Positions 1-9,606 of a stretch of 32,882 bases of DNA are shown one piece after another (the stretch's first letter is position 1; each line of letters begins with the position of its first letter). The position numbers and the translations under genes are program-made. The notes beneath the pieces are model-generated. The model did no database searches and was not told the DNA's origin. It saw only the letters and a list, made by a program, of their open reading frames with translations. Origin of the DNA: Candidatus Opimibacter skivensis (GTDB lineage Bacteria > Bacteroidota > Bacteroidia > Chitinophagales > Saprospiraceae); the NCBI GenBank assembly GCA_016722045.1, contig JADKGY010000013.1, positions 1 to 32,882 on the forward strand, read 5' to 3'.

Positions 1-495
1 GAACCAACAATAAAGGGCATCACCGATGAAAGCATAAATTATACTGGTTTTATCTTTTTGGATTGATCAATGTCAATGGTGATCCGTATGTGACTGAATA
101 CAATTGCAGGCTGGTGATCCTGAGACCGAAGCGATCCTTCCCAGGATCAATTTCTGATTTCGTCGAAACCCTTTGGCGGCCTGAATGGACATTTGTCGGA
201 CTTCCAACTTAAAGTTGATTCCTAGTTCTGCAGCCAACATCATGTTGGTTTCCCGGTGGTTATCTGCAGATTGCGAGAAAGGAAAGATCATTAAAATGGA
301 TCACGTAGATGGAGCAGTGATTTACTTAGAGGAACATCCATTTTTAATGGTTCAGCGATCACAGCAGAGAGTAATGCGTCTTAGCGGTAACAAGCCCGGC
401 GTGTAATATGCAAAGGGCGATTGATAAATCATTGATCAATGCGATCGAATAGAGTTTGAAGGGAAGCATTTTAGAAGAGATATTGGGTTTGATTT

Positions 496-590
496 GTGAG
501 AGAAGTGAGAGGAGTGAGGGAGGAGGAGAGGAGTGAGAGGAGTGAGAGGAGTGAGAGGATGAGGAGTGAGGAGCGAGAGGATGAGAAGAG
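496..590. repeat. Purine-rich imperfect 9-bp tandem repeat
   Basis: The plus strand is almost entirely G and A with isolated T. The clearest part is three back-to-back copies of AGTGAGAGG (about 535-560) flanked by degenerate copies. The minus-strand ORFs through it read as Ser/Leu runs and are low-complexity artefacts. Confidence 0.7.
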
Positions 591-664
591 GAAGCACAGC
601 GATAGAGACAGCAGAGATAGCAATGCAACATCGTGAAGTGATCCTGAGTGATCATATGTTATTG

Positions 665-880
665 TAGCCCCGGGTCCTAAACTCCGGGGGGGCAAATGAT
701 GAAGATGGAGGTTGCAACCCTGACTGCTGAATAGAAATCCGCCTCTATGGGAATTATCTGTTTCTTTAGAAAATTTCTTTGCGCACAAAGATGGATTTCT
801 CGGTCGCAGTTGCAAACTCGCTTAAGGAGATTTACCACATATCGGAAGATTCGATATATTGACCTTAAGTTCAAAACTTA
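665..880. repeat. Cluster of small palindromes
   Basis: Several short inverted repeats follow each other. They are GCCCCGG...CCGGGG (about 666-690), GGTTGCAACC (about 708-717), ATATCG-7 nt-CGATAT (about 838-856) and TTAAGTT-CAA-AACTTAA (about 863-880). Hairpin density is well above that of the coding parts of the window. They may be REP-like elements; individual stems are short. Confidence 0.45.
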
Positions 881-938
881 AAATAGCGGAGGAGTGAGTG
901 ATCGTCCTGTATCCGGCATCCATCTATCCGGCATCCCC

Positions 939-2413
939 TTAAAGAATTATATCCCCCACATCGGCCCCAACAAAAATATACAACACAGGTGATGATGATG
1001 ATCGATGCGATGTTGAGCCAGAAACCAGTTTTCACCACATATCCTTTATACTTAAGTAACTGGATCCAAATGCAATCCCATTGGGCGGTGTAACGGCAGG
1101 CATCATAAATCCACACGATGCAGCCAATGTTGCGCCTACCATCAGCATAAAAGGATGGACACCTGCAGATACAGCTATCGGAGCGATGACAGGCAGGATC
1201 ATAGTGACTGTAGCCAGATTGGAAGTGAATTCAGTGAGAAAATTCACCAAGGCAACAACTAAAAGTATTGTAACAAATACACCAAGGCCTGCCAGTGCAG
1301 ACATATTTTGTCCTATCCATTGGGCAAGCCCTGTTTTTTCAAATGCTTCTGCAAGTGCAAGGCCTCCACCAAACAATAACACAATTCCCATGGCAGCTTG
1401 TGAGCATCTTTCCCAGCTGATCAGCTTTTATTTTTTCCTTCACCCGATGGAATCAGGAATAAAAACCACACCGCCCAACATCGCAATGATTGTATCATCA
1501 ATGCCGGGAATTATTTTCTCAAGAATAAAGGAGCGAATGATCCAGGCAATTGCGACACTAACAAAAACAATGGCTACTTTTTTTTCAGCAGAACTCATCA
1601 TACCCGATTGTGACAACCTTTGATTCATTTCTTCTTTTCCTCCGGCAACTCGTGCATGACCGAGTGGAAATCCTATACGAACTAAATACCACCAACTAAT
1701 GAGCAGTAAAAGAACTGTGATCGGGAATCCAATGGCAAACCATTTGTGAATGATGTCAACATGATATGTCCCTGACTACACCTGCAAAAACAAGATTAGG
1801 AGGAGTACCACAATGTAGCTAATCCGCCGATGGATGAGGCATATGCGATAGCCAACATCAACGTTTTGAAATACCACTGTGGCTCTCCGCCATCATCTGA
1901 AGTAGCGGTTATAATCGCCATGCCGATAGGAAGCATCATAATCGCAGTAGCTGTATTTGAAATCCACATCGACAGAAATGCAGTAGAAATCATAAACCCC
2001 AGTATAATCATACTCAGTCTCGTCCCCATGCTTCGAATGATCGTCAAAGCAATTCGACGCTGAAGTCCTGTCTTCTCAATGGCAATCGCAATCAGGAAAC
2101 CACCTATATACAGAAAGACAATAGGCTGTCCATACGATGCTGTTGTTTCCCCAAGCTTTAATACGCCCATCAATGGAAATAAAATAATCGGGATCAGTGA
2201 TGTTGCGGCCAGGGGAATGGGCTCAGTGACCCACCATATCGCTATCCAGGCTGTAATGGCCATAACAGTTATAGCCGCCTCTGGCATACCCGACGGGGCA
2301 ATGAAGAAGTAAATGATCAGAAACAAGGCTGGTCCCAGCAATAAGCCAATTCTCTTTGCGCCCTGCGAAAGATCTGTGGTATCAGCTAATATATTTTTCG
2401 GTGATCCTGGCAT
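939..2413 (-). CDS. SLC13/DASS-type sodium:carboxylate symporter, frameshifted
   Basis: The product is probably an inner-membrane Na+-coupled di/tricarboxylate symporter of the DASS (SLC13) family. The N-terminal part (1796-2413) has successive membrane helices and the family motif MWISNTATAIMMLPIG. The C-terminal part (1032-1391) has the paired motif NFLTEFTSNLATVTMILP and then MPAVTPPNGIAFGS. The reading frame breaks near 1800, 1757, 1440, 1425, 1033 and 970. Restoring it recovers family-like sequence at each break, for example GTPPNLVFAGVV after SIGGLATL, and a natural end, VGADVGDIIL then stop at 939. The restored length of about 490 residues fits the family. With six indels a pseudogene is possible, but the preserved motifs and clean breaks favour sequencing error. 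It is transcribed divergently from the transglycosylase at 2540. The exact substrate cannot be read from sequence. Confidence 0.8.
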
Positions 2414-2539
2414 TATTGTGGCTAAGCTAATACAGGTATCGGATTAAGAGGTATATTGGTTTAACCCCGCATTTCGTTATTTTCGTGAATCAAAGGAAAT
2501 CAGTCCACATCTGATTTGGGTTTCCTCAAATAATTAATT

Positions 2540-3458
2540 ATGGAAAAGAAAATGTACTTGTTCACTCTCTTATGGCAGGCTTCTTTGTCTCGTCATCTTT
2601 AGTTCTTTTTATAACGAGAAGTTAACACCGGAAAGTCCCACCAATGTGGATTCCAATGCGATGTACAGACGAATCATCGCCTATGATCTACATCAGGAAT
2701 TTAATTTCGCCGGGGAGGCCATTCCCAAGGATAATTTTGATGCAGTCGAACGTCTTGACCGGGAACTACTGATCAACAGTTATCTCAATGCCACCACTCT
2801 TCTCAACCTGAAGATCGCCAACAGGTTTTTTCCCGTGATCGAACCCATTTTAAAAAAATATGGTATCCCTGAAGATTTCAAATATCTCTCTGTGGCTGAA
2901 AGTAATTTAAGAATGGCCACATCTCCATCAGGTGCTAAAGGGTTCTGGCAATTTATGGAGGAATCCGGAAAAGGGTATGGACTTGAAATCAATAGTGAAA
3001 TCGATGAACGATATCATGTTGAAAAATCAACAGAAGCCGCATGCAAATTTATACTTCATCTTAAACAAAAATTTGGCAGCTGGACATTAGCTGCAGCAGC
3101 TTACAATATGGGAGAAGCAGGTATTGCAAAACGTCTTGAAGAACAAAAGCAAATAATTATTATGACCTCAATCTCAATGAAGAAACTTCACGTTACATAT
3201 TCAGGATCATAGCTATAAAAGAGATCATGAATAACCCCAAAAATTTGGATTTTATCTTGAGGATGATCAGCTTCTATGCTCCTTCTTCAAAATATACCAC
3301 AGTGATCGTTACTGAACCTATCCTCAACCTCGCAAGCCTTTGCGCAACAATATGGCACCAGCTACAGAATGCTGAAAGTATTCAACCCCTGGCTGATTGG
3401 TTCTTCACTGACCAATAAGAGCAGGAAGAAATATGAGATCAGAATTCCGGTGAAGTGA
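2540..3458 (+). CDS. Periplasmic lytic transglycosylase (SLT/GH23, MltD-like), frameshifted
   Basis: It cleaves peptidoglycan between MurNAc and GlcNAc. The SLT core is readable in 2646-3150: YLSVAESNL with the catalytic Glu, then SPSGAKGFWQFM, and later AAAAYNMGEAG, the usual order of GH23 motifs. The start at 2540 gives MEKKMYLFTLL and, after one indel near 2579, a hydrophobic export signal. Further indels near 3150, 3245 and 3275 break the frame. The restored C-terminus reads QYGTSYRMLKVFNPWL and ends EIRIPVK at 3456-3458, a tail typical of Bacteroidota MltD-like enzymes. The stop codon is the first three bases of a heptad array. Confidence in the family is high; exact indel positions are approximate. 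Confidence 0.82.
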
Positions 3459-3511
3459 ATAGTGAAATGGGAGACGTGAGACGTGAGACGTGAGACGTGA
3501 GACGTGAGACA
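3455..3511 (+). repeat. Heptad array at the transglycosylase stop codon
   Basis: There are eight consecutive 7-bp units from 3456. The first two are TGAATAG and TGAAATG, the third is GGAGACG, and then TGAGACG repeats, ending with TGAGACA. The stop codon TGA (3456-3458) is the start of unit one. Almost every unit begins TGA in the gene's direction. Confidence 0.9.
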
Positions 3512-3548
3512 ATTCAAAAAAATGAATTTTGATATAAGTTTCAAGTTT

Positions 3549-4147
3549 ATGAAAATGTTTCATATCATCTTATTCCCTTTGATATTATTCTGTTTGTCTG
3601 CTCAGAAAGAGAAACCTTTCCCCACATTTCAATATACCTCTATCGAAGGCGCAACAATTAACAACAGTATATTTACTCGCAAGGAAAGTATGGTCATCCT
3701 TGGTCGTTTAGGATGTTATCCTTTAATGTTGCTGCTTAAAGATTTACAGGATACCACTTTTAGTCCGGAGATCCAAACGATACTAATATTAGAGGACACG
3801 AATCAACAAATTCTTGATTTTAATTCGCCTACAAGTAATTTATTTTCCAGGATAAGATTCAAATACAAGCTTAATCCATTGATGGGAAACGTCATCGGTG
3901 AATGTGAAAAGAAAAATAACATATCCAAAAGGTGATACCTTAATCTTAAATCATCCCAGCATTTTAGCAAAAAATTAAAAACGAATGATTCACCCTCTAC
4001 ATATTTTGTAAACAGTCAGGGGTAATTGAAGGGTCATTTAAAGGTTACGTTAAGGGAGGAAGTAAGAAATTCAGACTTCAAACTTTGTTCGCAGGAACGA
4101 TACGTGTTGATAAAAACGTTTATGAGCAACGACCAGCTTCGAAATAA
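3549..4147 (+). CDS. Exported thioredoxin-fold (redoxin-like) protein, frameshifted
   Basis: A start at 3549 gives the signal sequence MKMFHIILFPLILFCLSA; 3522 is an upstream in-frame alternative. The mature part reads FPTFQYTSIEGATINNSIF, then a single cysteine in GRLGCYPLMLLLKDLQD, which resembles peroxiredoxin/TlpA-like proteins with one cysteine after the first strand. Indels near 3915, 3985 and 4022 break the frame. The restored tail runs KITYPKGDTLILNHPS, then STYFVNSQG and GSFKGYVKGGSKKFRL, ending RPASK at 4145-4147. A resolving CxxC motif is not visible, so thiol-disulfide activity is inferred from fold only. It follows the transglycosylase on the same strand, separated by the heptad array. 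Confidence 0.5.
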
Positions 4148-4205
4148 TCAATCAAACAAAATCCAAAACCGAATGCTTCGACTTGTCAGGCCTCAACCAA
4201 GAATC

Positions 4206-4241
4206 GTGAATCGTGAGTTGTGAGTCGTGAATAGTGAGTTA
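4206..4241 (+). repeat. Heptad array downstream of the redoxin-like gene
   Basis: Five 7-bp units run from 4207: TGAATCG, TGAGTTG, TGAGTCG, TGAATAG and TGAGTTA. All begin TGA in the plus direction, the direction of the upstream gene, whose stop is 59 bp before. Confidence 0.85.
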
Positions 4242-4264
4242 TAATCTGTAACCTAATATTCCGA

Positions 4265-4313
4265 AAATCTCAAATCTTAAATCTTAAATCTTAAATCTTA
4301 AATCTTAAATCCA
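4265..4313 (-). repeat. Heptad array downstream of ppgK
   Basis: On the minus strand this is five copies of TAAGATT (4307-4273) followed by TGAGATT (4272-4266). The units begin with a stop triplet in the direction of ppgK, opposite to the neighbouring array at 4206-4241. Confidence 0.85.
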
Positions 4314-4323
4314 AAATTTAAAC

Positions 4324-5083
4324 TCACGTATACGGTGCCATCAATTCCGGAAATGCCGCAACTGCTGCACCGATGATCCCGGCATCATTAAATGCTGAAG
4401 CACTCACTACAGGTGCGAAGATGACTGAAATGAGTGCAAATTCATCAAATCTGAAACTGATACCCCACCAAGAACAAAAGCCGTGGAGAGAAAAGAAAGA
4501 TTAAATAATCAAGAAATTCAGCCAACTCAACAGCCCATTCATCATAATCGAGCAGGCGATCTTTTCTTGCTCTGTTACTAACCCAGTCTTCTGCTATTTT
4601 CCCTTTGTAATTGATATGGCCAAATTCAGTATTTGGAACAAGAATACCATCATGAAAAAGTGCAGAACCTATACCGGTTCCCAGGGTCAGCAATATCACG
4701 GTACCTCTGACATTTTTTATATTGCCAAACATTCGTTCAGCCATGCCGGCTGCATCTGCATCATTGATGACATAATATTTATGCCCTGTATAATTTTGAA
4801 GTAATTCTTCAACATTGACACCTAGCCATGATTTATCAATATTAGCTGCAGAGTATGCGATACCATCCTGAATGATAGCCGGAAATCCACATCCTATTTT
4901 TTCACCCTGCCAGTCAATATCCTTCAGTGCATCACGGATGCTTGTAGCTACTGCAACAGGTGTGGAAGGCTGTGGCGTATCAACCTTGATGCGCTCTCCG
5001 ATAAGTTCTCCCGTTTCAAGATTGACAAGTCCGAACTTTATGCCGGAACCACCGATATCGATACCTAAAGCAGGTGAGCTCAT
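4324..5083 (-). CDS. ppgK: Polyphosphate glucokinase (ROK family), frameshifted near the end
   Basis: It phosphorylates glucose using polyphosphate and probably also ATP, in the cytoplasm. The N-terminus carries the phosphate-binding signature DIGGSGIKFGLV. Later come VINDADAAGMAE with the catalytic Asp, TLGTGIGSALFHDG, and PNTEFGHINYKGKIAEDWVS, which resembles the polyphosphate glucokinase branch more than sugar-repressor ROK proteins (no N-terminal HTH and no CxCGxxGC zinc motif is visible). Two indels near 4485 and 4468 break the last third. Restored sequence reads AFVLGG, then SFRFDEFALISVIFAP and NDAGIIGAAVAAFPEL, ending APYT at 4324. It lies 6 bp after the PKD-cyclophilin gene in a minus-strand operon. 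Confidence 0.85.
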
Positions 5084-5089
5084 ACTGAT

Positions 5090-5984
5090 TTATTTGACAG
5101 CTTTAATATACATTTTTACATCCTTCAGAGGCCGGTCTCTTGAATCTTTCTGCACTAAAGCAATCTTATCAATGACATCCAGACCCGAAATCACCCGGCC
5201 AAAAACAGTGTAGTCGCGATCCAATGCAGGTGTTCCTCCTAACTCCATATATTCCTTTTTCTGCTCAGGAGTGTATGATATGCCTTTCCGCGTCTCGAAC
5301 ATATCTATCACACTACTCTCGACTGGTCTTCCCTGCACAATATAGAATTGCGAACCTGATGACATTTTCTGCGGATTAACATTATCACCCATTCTCGCAG
5401 CAGCCAGCGATCCTTTCACATGGATAAGGCTATCGACAAACTCGGCAGGAACCTGATAACCCGGACCACCCATGCCCAGAGGTGCGCCTGCAGCAGCATG
5501 TTTTGAATCCGGATCTCCACCCTGGATCATGAATCCATCAATCACGCGATGAAATAATAATCCATCATAAAAACCCTGATCGATCAACTTCAGGAAATTG
5601 TCCCGGTGTTTAGGCGTAGCATCATAGAGTTCTGCGACCATCACACCATAATCTGTGGTGATCTCGATGAGGCATTTTGTAGGAGGATTAATGATAAGAG
5701 GTTGTGTCATGGTATTTGTTTTCTTTCCTTTTGTGGCACTTAACGTGACATCATATTTGCCGGAATGTGTGTAGTGATGATTTGGAACAGAATCTTTTGA
5801 TTGTGTACCATCACCTAAATTCCAGAGATATGAATCCGCTTTCTGTGAATTATTTTTGAATTCAATGGTAGCCAGGTGCATCAGCACGATCTGCGCTCAT
5901 TGAAAACTTTGCCATTGGTTTCATACATGAGGTGAATGTCATCACCATCAATCCTCCACTTAAAATCTTGTTATTCCACTTCAT
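5090..5984 (-). CDS. Lipoprotein cyclophilin-type peptidyl-prolyl isomerase with PKD domain
   Basis: It catalyses cis/trans isomerisation of X-Pro bonds, probably in the periplasm. The start at 5984 gives MKWNNKILSGGLMVMTFTSC, a lipoprotein-like signal with a lipobox Cys. A PKD-like beta-sandwich follows (SYLWNLGDGTQS, then HHYTHSGKYDVTLSATKG). The cyclophilin domain has NFLKLIDQGFYDGLLFHRVI, DGFMIQGGDPDS, SGSQFYIVQG and YTVFGRVISG. One indel near 5880 splits the signal from the PKD domain. The start codon overlaps the preceding gene's TAA (TAATG), which suggests translational coupling. The PKD domain probably serves as a spacer or docking module. The C-terminal half resembles the preceding gene, so the pair probably arose by tandem duplication. 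Confidence 0.85.
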
Positions 5985-6640
5985 TAGTCAATCATTTTTA
6001 TAGTCATCCTGATATTTTTCAACGGCCGGTCATGCGCATCTTTTGGTTCCTGACTGATCTTATCCACTATTTCCATTCCGGATACCACTTCACCGAATAC
6101 AGTATATTCCATGTCGAGACTTGGATATCCACCCAGATTCATATAGGCATTTAGCTGAGCCTGGTTGTACGTAATTTTCTTTTGATCCTGGTAATATTTT
6201 AGTTCGGTTTCATTTTGCTTAGCGCCAGTGACGATATAAAACTGACTTCCGGAAGACCTTTTATCATTGCTTGGGAGTCTGGCTGCTGCCAAAGCGCCTC
6301 TGAGATGGGGGGCTCCGATTTCGGCAGGAATTTCATAACCTGGTCCTCCAGAACCTAAAAGTTCACCGTCCGGTGCTTTTTTGGATGTTGGATCCCCGCC
6401 CTGGATCATGAAATTGTTGATCACCCGATGAAAAAGAAGAGAATCATAAAAACCTGATTTTGCAAGTTTGATAAAATTATCCCGATGCTTAGGTGTGCTG
6501 TTGTAAAGAACAATAGTGATATCTCCATATTCGGTCGATATCAGGGCATGGTGTTCTTTTTCCTTACATCCCAGAAAAGGGAGCATTAAGCCTAAAAGAA
6601 TCAATATAAATAAGGAATGAATACCTCTCTTCATGATCAT
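5984..6640 (-). CDS. Lipoprotein cyclophilin-type peptidyl-prolyl isomerase
   Basis: This 218-residue protein has a lipoprotein signal ending LPFLGC and then one cyclophilin domain. Visible motifs are DNFIKLAKSGFYDSLLFHRV, NNFMIQGGDPTS, GALAAAR, SGSQFYIVTG and YTVFGEVVSGM. It is expected to assist folding of exported proteins from the periplasmic face of a membrane. The start overlaps the stop of the upstream unknown gene by an ATGA junction, and its own stop overlaps the next start (TAATG), so the three are probably cotranscribed and coupled. It is intact, unlike most neighbours. Confidence 0.9.
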   Translation of the reverse strand: MIMKRGIHSLFILILLGLMLPFLGCKEKEHHALISTEYGDITIVLYNSTPKHRDNFIKLAKSGFYDSLLFHRVINNFMIQGGDPTSKKAPDGELLGSGGPGYEIPAEIGAPHLRGALAAARLPSNDKRSSGSQFYIVTGAKQNETELKYYQDQKKITYNQAQLNAYMNLGGYPSLDMEYTVFGEVVSGMEIVDKISQEPKDAHDRPLKNIRMTIKMID

Positions 6641-7074
6641 GTTTGTTCTTGATTGGACAGCAAAGGTGCAAAATACTCCACGACTTTTCGACGCAACAAT
6701 GCTTCCTGTGGCCCGAGTCCTTTTATATCAATGGGCATCAGGACTTTCCAATGGGGCCATCCATCAGCGTCCATGCCTTCAAATTCAAAATATCCGTCTT
6801 CAGACAGCAGATGGCAGACGGCGATGTGCATCAGATCCTGTTTCTCTTCCTTTGAAAATTTTACCTGATGCCTCCCCAGCTCCTGTATCCCAATGAGATA
6901 GAGCAGAGCATTGAGGTCCGGAAGCTCACTTCGATTGAACCTGTCCTTAATCCAATGACGCACCCTTAACCACTCAAAATCCAGCTGCCATTCTTCCATA
7001 GGGCGGCAAAGATAGGCACGCCAAAGATCTTTTGTAATCCTGGAAACAATCACCTGAAAGGATGAAATGAGCAT
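6637..7074 (-). CDS. Conserved-looking hypothetical protein, 145 aa
   Basis: I do not recognise a family. The protein is soluble-looking, rich in Trp and charged residues (WQLDFEWLRVRHWIKDRF, then EDGYFEFEGMDADGWPHW), with no signal peptide or membrane segment. It is the first gene of the operon leading to the two prolyl isomerases and ppgK, and it overlaps the next start codon by an ATGA junction. The codon pattern looks like that of its neighbours. A role cannot be assigned from sequence alone. Confidence 0.7.
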   Translation of the reverse strand: MLISSFQVIVSRITKDLWRAYLCRPMEEWQLDFEWLRVRHWIKDRFNRSELPDLNALLYLIGIQELGRHQVKFSKEEKQDLMHIAVCHLLSEDGYFEFEGMDADGWPHWKVLMPIDIKGLGPQEALLRRKVVEYFAPLLSNQEQT

Positions 7075-7083
7075 CGGCTCTTA

Positions 7084-7104
7084 CCCTGACCTTTAACCTT
7101 TAAC
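7084..7104. repeat. Short heptad repeat in a divergent promoter region
   Basis: The plus strand carries CCCTGAC then two copies of CTTTAAC (7091-7104), equal to TTTAACC units in another phase. It lies between the divergent starts at 7074 (-) and 7173 (+). Confidence 0.5.
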
Positions 7105-7172
7105 ATCAGCAATTGATTTGTCAGTAAAAGAATGAAGAAGAGAATTAATTTGGAAGTAAATCCTCAGGTATA

Positions 7173-8979
7173 ATGAGACCCTCATCTTTTCGCATACTTA
7201 TATCATTCACTGGCGTGGCCCCAATTGTTATTTTTTTATTCTCCTTTTTCTCAAAAGAGGCCGGATCTGATCCACATCTTAAATTATTGGATTCATTACA
7301 GACTCTTATCCGCAAAGAAGTTGGCGCAGGTACAAACCATTTTCTTGCTCAGGCTATGGCTTATGATTCTATAGCACAATTATCCGGTGATACACTGCGC
7401 ATGGGGAAGGGCAAAACTTCTTAGGAATGTATTCTTATCTGACCGGCAATCATGAAAAGCAATTGAATATTATCTCGCAGCACTTCCTTTCTTCACCGCA
7501 GTGAGAGATACTTATTTTATCGGTATGATGAATAACAATATCGGTGCAGCCTATGAGTATAGAAAAGAACCTGAACAATCCATTTCGTATTATAAGACCG
7601 CTCTGGCATCATTCACATTACTGAAGGACACATTGTGGATGGCCAATGTGCTGAATAATATTGCTATTCAACTTAATGTGGCAGAGCGAAATAAAGAATC
7701 ACTGGAACATTATCTACGGGCAAAAGCTTTGTACACCACCCTTCATGATTCCTCTACCATGGCTACATTGATTCCCAACATGGCCGAATGCTATCGTCTG
7801 CTAGGTCAGTATACAACAGCTATTGATATGGAAAATGATTATTTGAATAATTATAAAAATTTCACACGACGGACGTTGTCAGCAATGCCTATGCAGCATT
7901 GGGAAGATCCTACCTCGCACTTAATCAATTGGCAGAAGCAAAAAATATAATGATCTGTCCATCAAAATCAGGAAAGAAAATAAATTCCAATATCTGCTGT
8001 CCAACAATTATGAAGTCGAAAGCGGAATTTTTGAAAAGAAGGAAACTACAAACAGGCACTTATTTCCTTTAAAATATTCAAAGCTAGCCAGGATTCCATG
8101 CTCAACAAGCAGAAGGATGATCGGATCACACAGCTTACAACGGAATATGATGTAAAAGAAAAAGATCAGAAGATATCCCTGCTGAATACACAGAATGAAT
8201 TAAATACACTGCGCATCGAAAAATCAAACAGGCAAAAACTGCTGTATGGAATAGTGGCTCTTTCCTTTATCATTTGTGCATTAGCTCTTTATTATCTACT
8301 CCGTCTGAAATCGAAAACCAACAAAGAACTTGCAGAAAAAAATGACATCATCTTAAAAGCGCTTTCTGAAAAAGATATATTACTCAGAGAAATCCATCAC
8401 CGGGTCAAGAATAATCTCCAGATGATATCTGCACTTCTATATTTACATGGGAAATCAGTAGATGATACTTCTGCCCAGGAAGCGCTGATGGAAAGCCAGA
8501 ACCGTGTACAGTCCATGGCGATGATCCATCAGAACTTGTACCAGAATGACAACTTACTAGGGGTAAGTGTAAAAGACTACATGGACAAATTGATGAATCA
8601 CCTGATCAGTTCATATAACATCGAACAAGACAGGATCCACATCAATAAAGTGATCAATATAGCGCATGTCGATGTCGATACTGTAATTCCACTGGCTTTG
8701 ATCATCAATGAACTCATCAGTAATGCGCTGAAATATGCATTCAGGGATGGACGAAATGGCATCATTGACATCTTCTTTGGTGAACGAAATGGCGACATCG
8801 TACTCGAAGTAAAAGACAACGGCCCGGGCTTACCTAAAAATGTGAATAAGGATGAAAATGGCAATTTCGGTTTCAAGCTCATCAATATTCTCACAGAAAG
8901 ATTAGGTGCCACCTGGACAACAGAATCCGTGGATGGCACTAAAGTCACCCTTGTCGTCCCTCATAAAAAAGCAGCATAA
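7173..8979 (+). CDS. TPR-containing sensor histidine kinase (HisKA_2 type), frameshifted
   Basis: An N-terminal hydrophobic segment (ILISFTGVAPIVIFLFSFF) and TPR-like repeats form the sensor part. A second membrane helix (LYGIVALSFIICALALYYLL, about 8245-8305) and a coiled stretch lead into the kinase. The phosphoacceptor box is REIHHRVKNNLQMISALL, the HisKA_2 signature. The ATPase part has NELISNALKYAF (N box), DNGPGLP and FGFKLI. The TPR region is broken by indels near 7465, 7880, 7950 and 8045. Restored segments such as IEYYLAALPFF, VSNAYAALGRSYLALNQLAEA and NYKQALISFKIF are clear TPR sequence, so this is one gene of about 600 residues. The response regulator begins 10 nt later, so the two are an obvious pair. 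Confidence 0.88.
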
Positions 8980-8988
8980 TCTCCACGT

Positions 8989-9606
8989 ATGAACGCAATC
9001 AATATCCTTGTCGTAGAAGATGAAGCGCTTGTCGCCGCGATGATCAAAGAAGCCTTGTCTAAAACAAAATATAGTGTTCGGGCAGTAGCCTTCAATAAGG
9101 CATCCGCAGAAAAATACCTTGCCACTGAACCCATTGATGCCGCTTTGCTGGATATCAATCTTGAAGGAAATTTTGAGGGCATCGAAATCGGAAGGCTCAT
9201 TCGTGATCACCATCATATTCCATTCCTCTATATCACTGCCCATGCAGATGATCAGACACTCCACAATGCAAAACTGACGCAACCGTCCGGCTATATTGTC
9301 AAACCATTCACTGAAAGAGATTTATTGGCAGGGCTCGAAATCGCACTCTACAATTTTCATCAACGGCAATCACCACTTTCAGATTTGACATTAATCAATC
9401 AACGTCTCAAGGAACCTCTATCTAATCGTGAAATGGATGTACTGAAATTAATTTTCGAAGGCCGCACTAACCAACAGATGTCAGAGGAATTATTTCTCTC
9501 CATCAATACCATCAAAACCCATTTATCACGACTCTTTGCAAAGTTGAGTGTCAATTCAAGGACAGAGGCGATAGCTAGGGTGAGGGATTCCATTTCGCAA
9601 ATCTGA
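8989..9606 (+). CDS. LuxR/NarL-type response regulator
   Basis: The receiver domain (about 1-125) has the acidic pocket EDE at 10-12, phosphoacceptor Asp55 (LLDINLEG), Thr83 (YITAHA) and Lys105 (VKPF). The C-terminal LuxR-type HTH (about 142-205) reads LSNREMDVLKLIFEGRTNQQ, then SINTIKTHLSRLF. It is the partner of the histidine kinase just upstream, with a 9-nt gap. It should bind DNA after phosphorylation; targets are not visible. The stop codon sits in the loop of a small hairpin that begins the repeat element at 9597. Confidence 0.93.
   Translation: MNAINILVVEDEALVAAMIKEALSKTKYSVRAVAFNKASAEKYLATEPIDAALLDINLEGNFEGIEIGRLIRDHHHIPFLYITAHADDQTLHNAKLTQPSGYIVKPFTERDLLAGLEIALYNFHQRQSPLSDLTLINQRLKEPLSNREMDVLKLIFEGRTNQQMSEELFLSINTIKTHLSRLFAKLSVNSRTEAIARVRDSISQI

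Larger units (their letters stand above)
1..938. other. Mostly non-coding region with repeats and hairpins
   Basis: I recognise no gene here. A 72-codon minus-strand ORF (73-291) and the minus-strand reading above it show no family motif. The rest holds a purine-rich repeat (about 496-590), a run of small palindromes (about 665-880) and a 12-bp direct repeat with a 15-bp period (TATCCGGCATCC at 910-921 and 925-936) just past the end of the transporter gene. A decayed or frameshifted gene in 73-640 cannot be excluded. Confidence 0.5.

Noticed and set aside
73..291. A 72-codon minus-strand ORF with protein-like composition
   Set aside because: No motif is recognised, no promoter or partner is seen, and surrounding frames do not extend it convincingly.
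359..815. Ser/Leu-rich minus-strand ORFs
   Set aside because: They are translations of the purine-rich repeat and nearby hairpins, not proteins.
1081..1623. A 180-codon plus-strand ORF
   Set aside because: It is the antisense of the frameshifted SLC13 transporter, whose motifs on the other strand are clear.
3504..3521. Upstream GTG start of the redoxin-like gene
   Set aside because: It lies inside the heptad array; 3549 gives a cleaner signal peptide.
4206..4313. Possible CRISPR array in the repeated regions
   Set aside because: Units are 7 bp with no spacers, and no cas genes are in the window.
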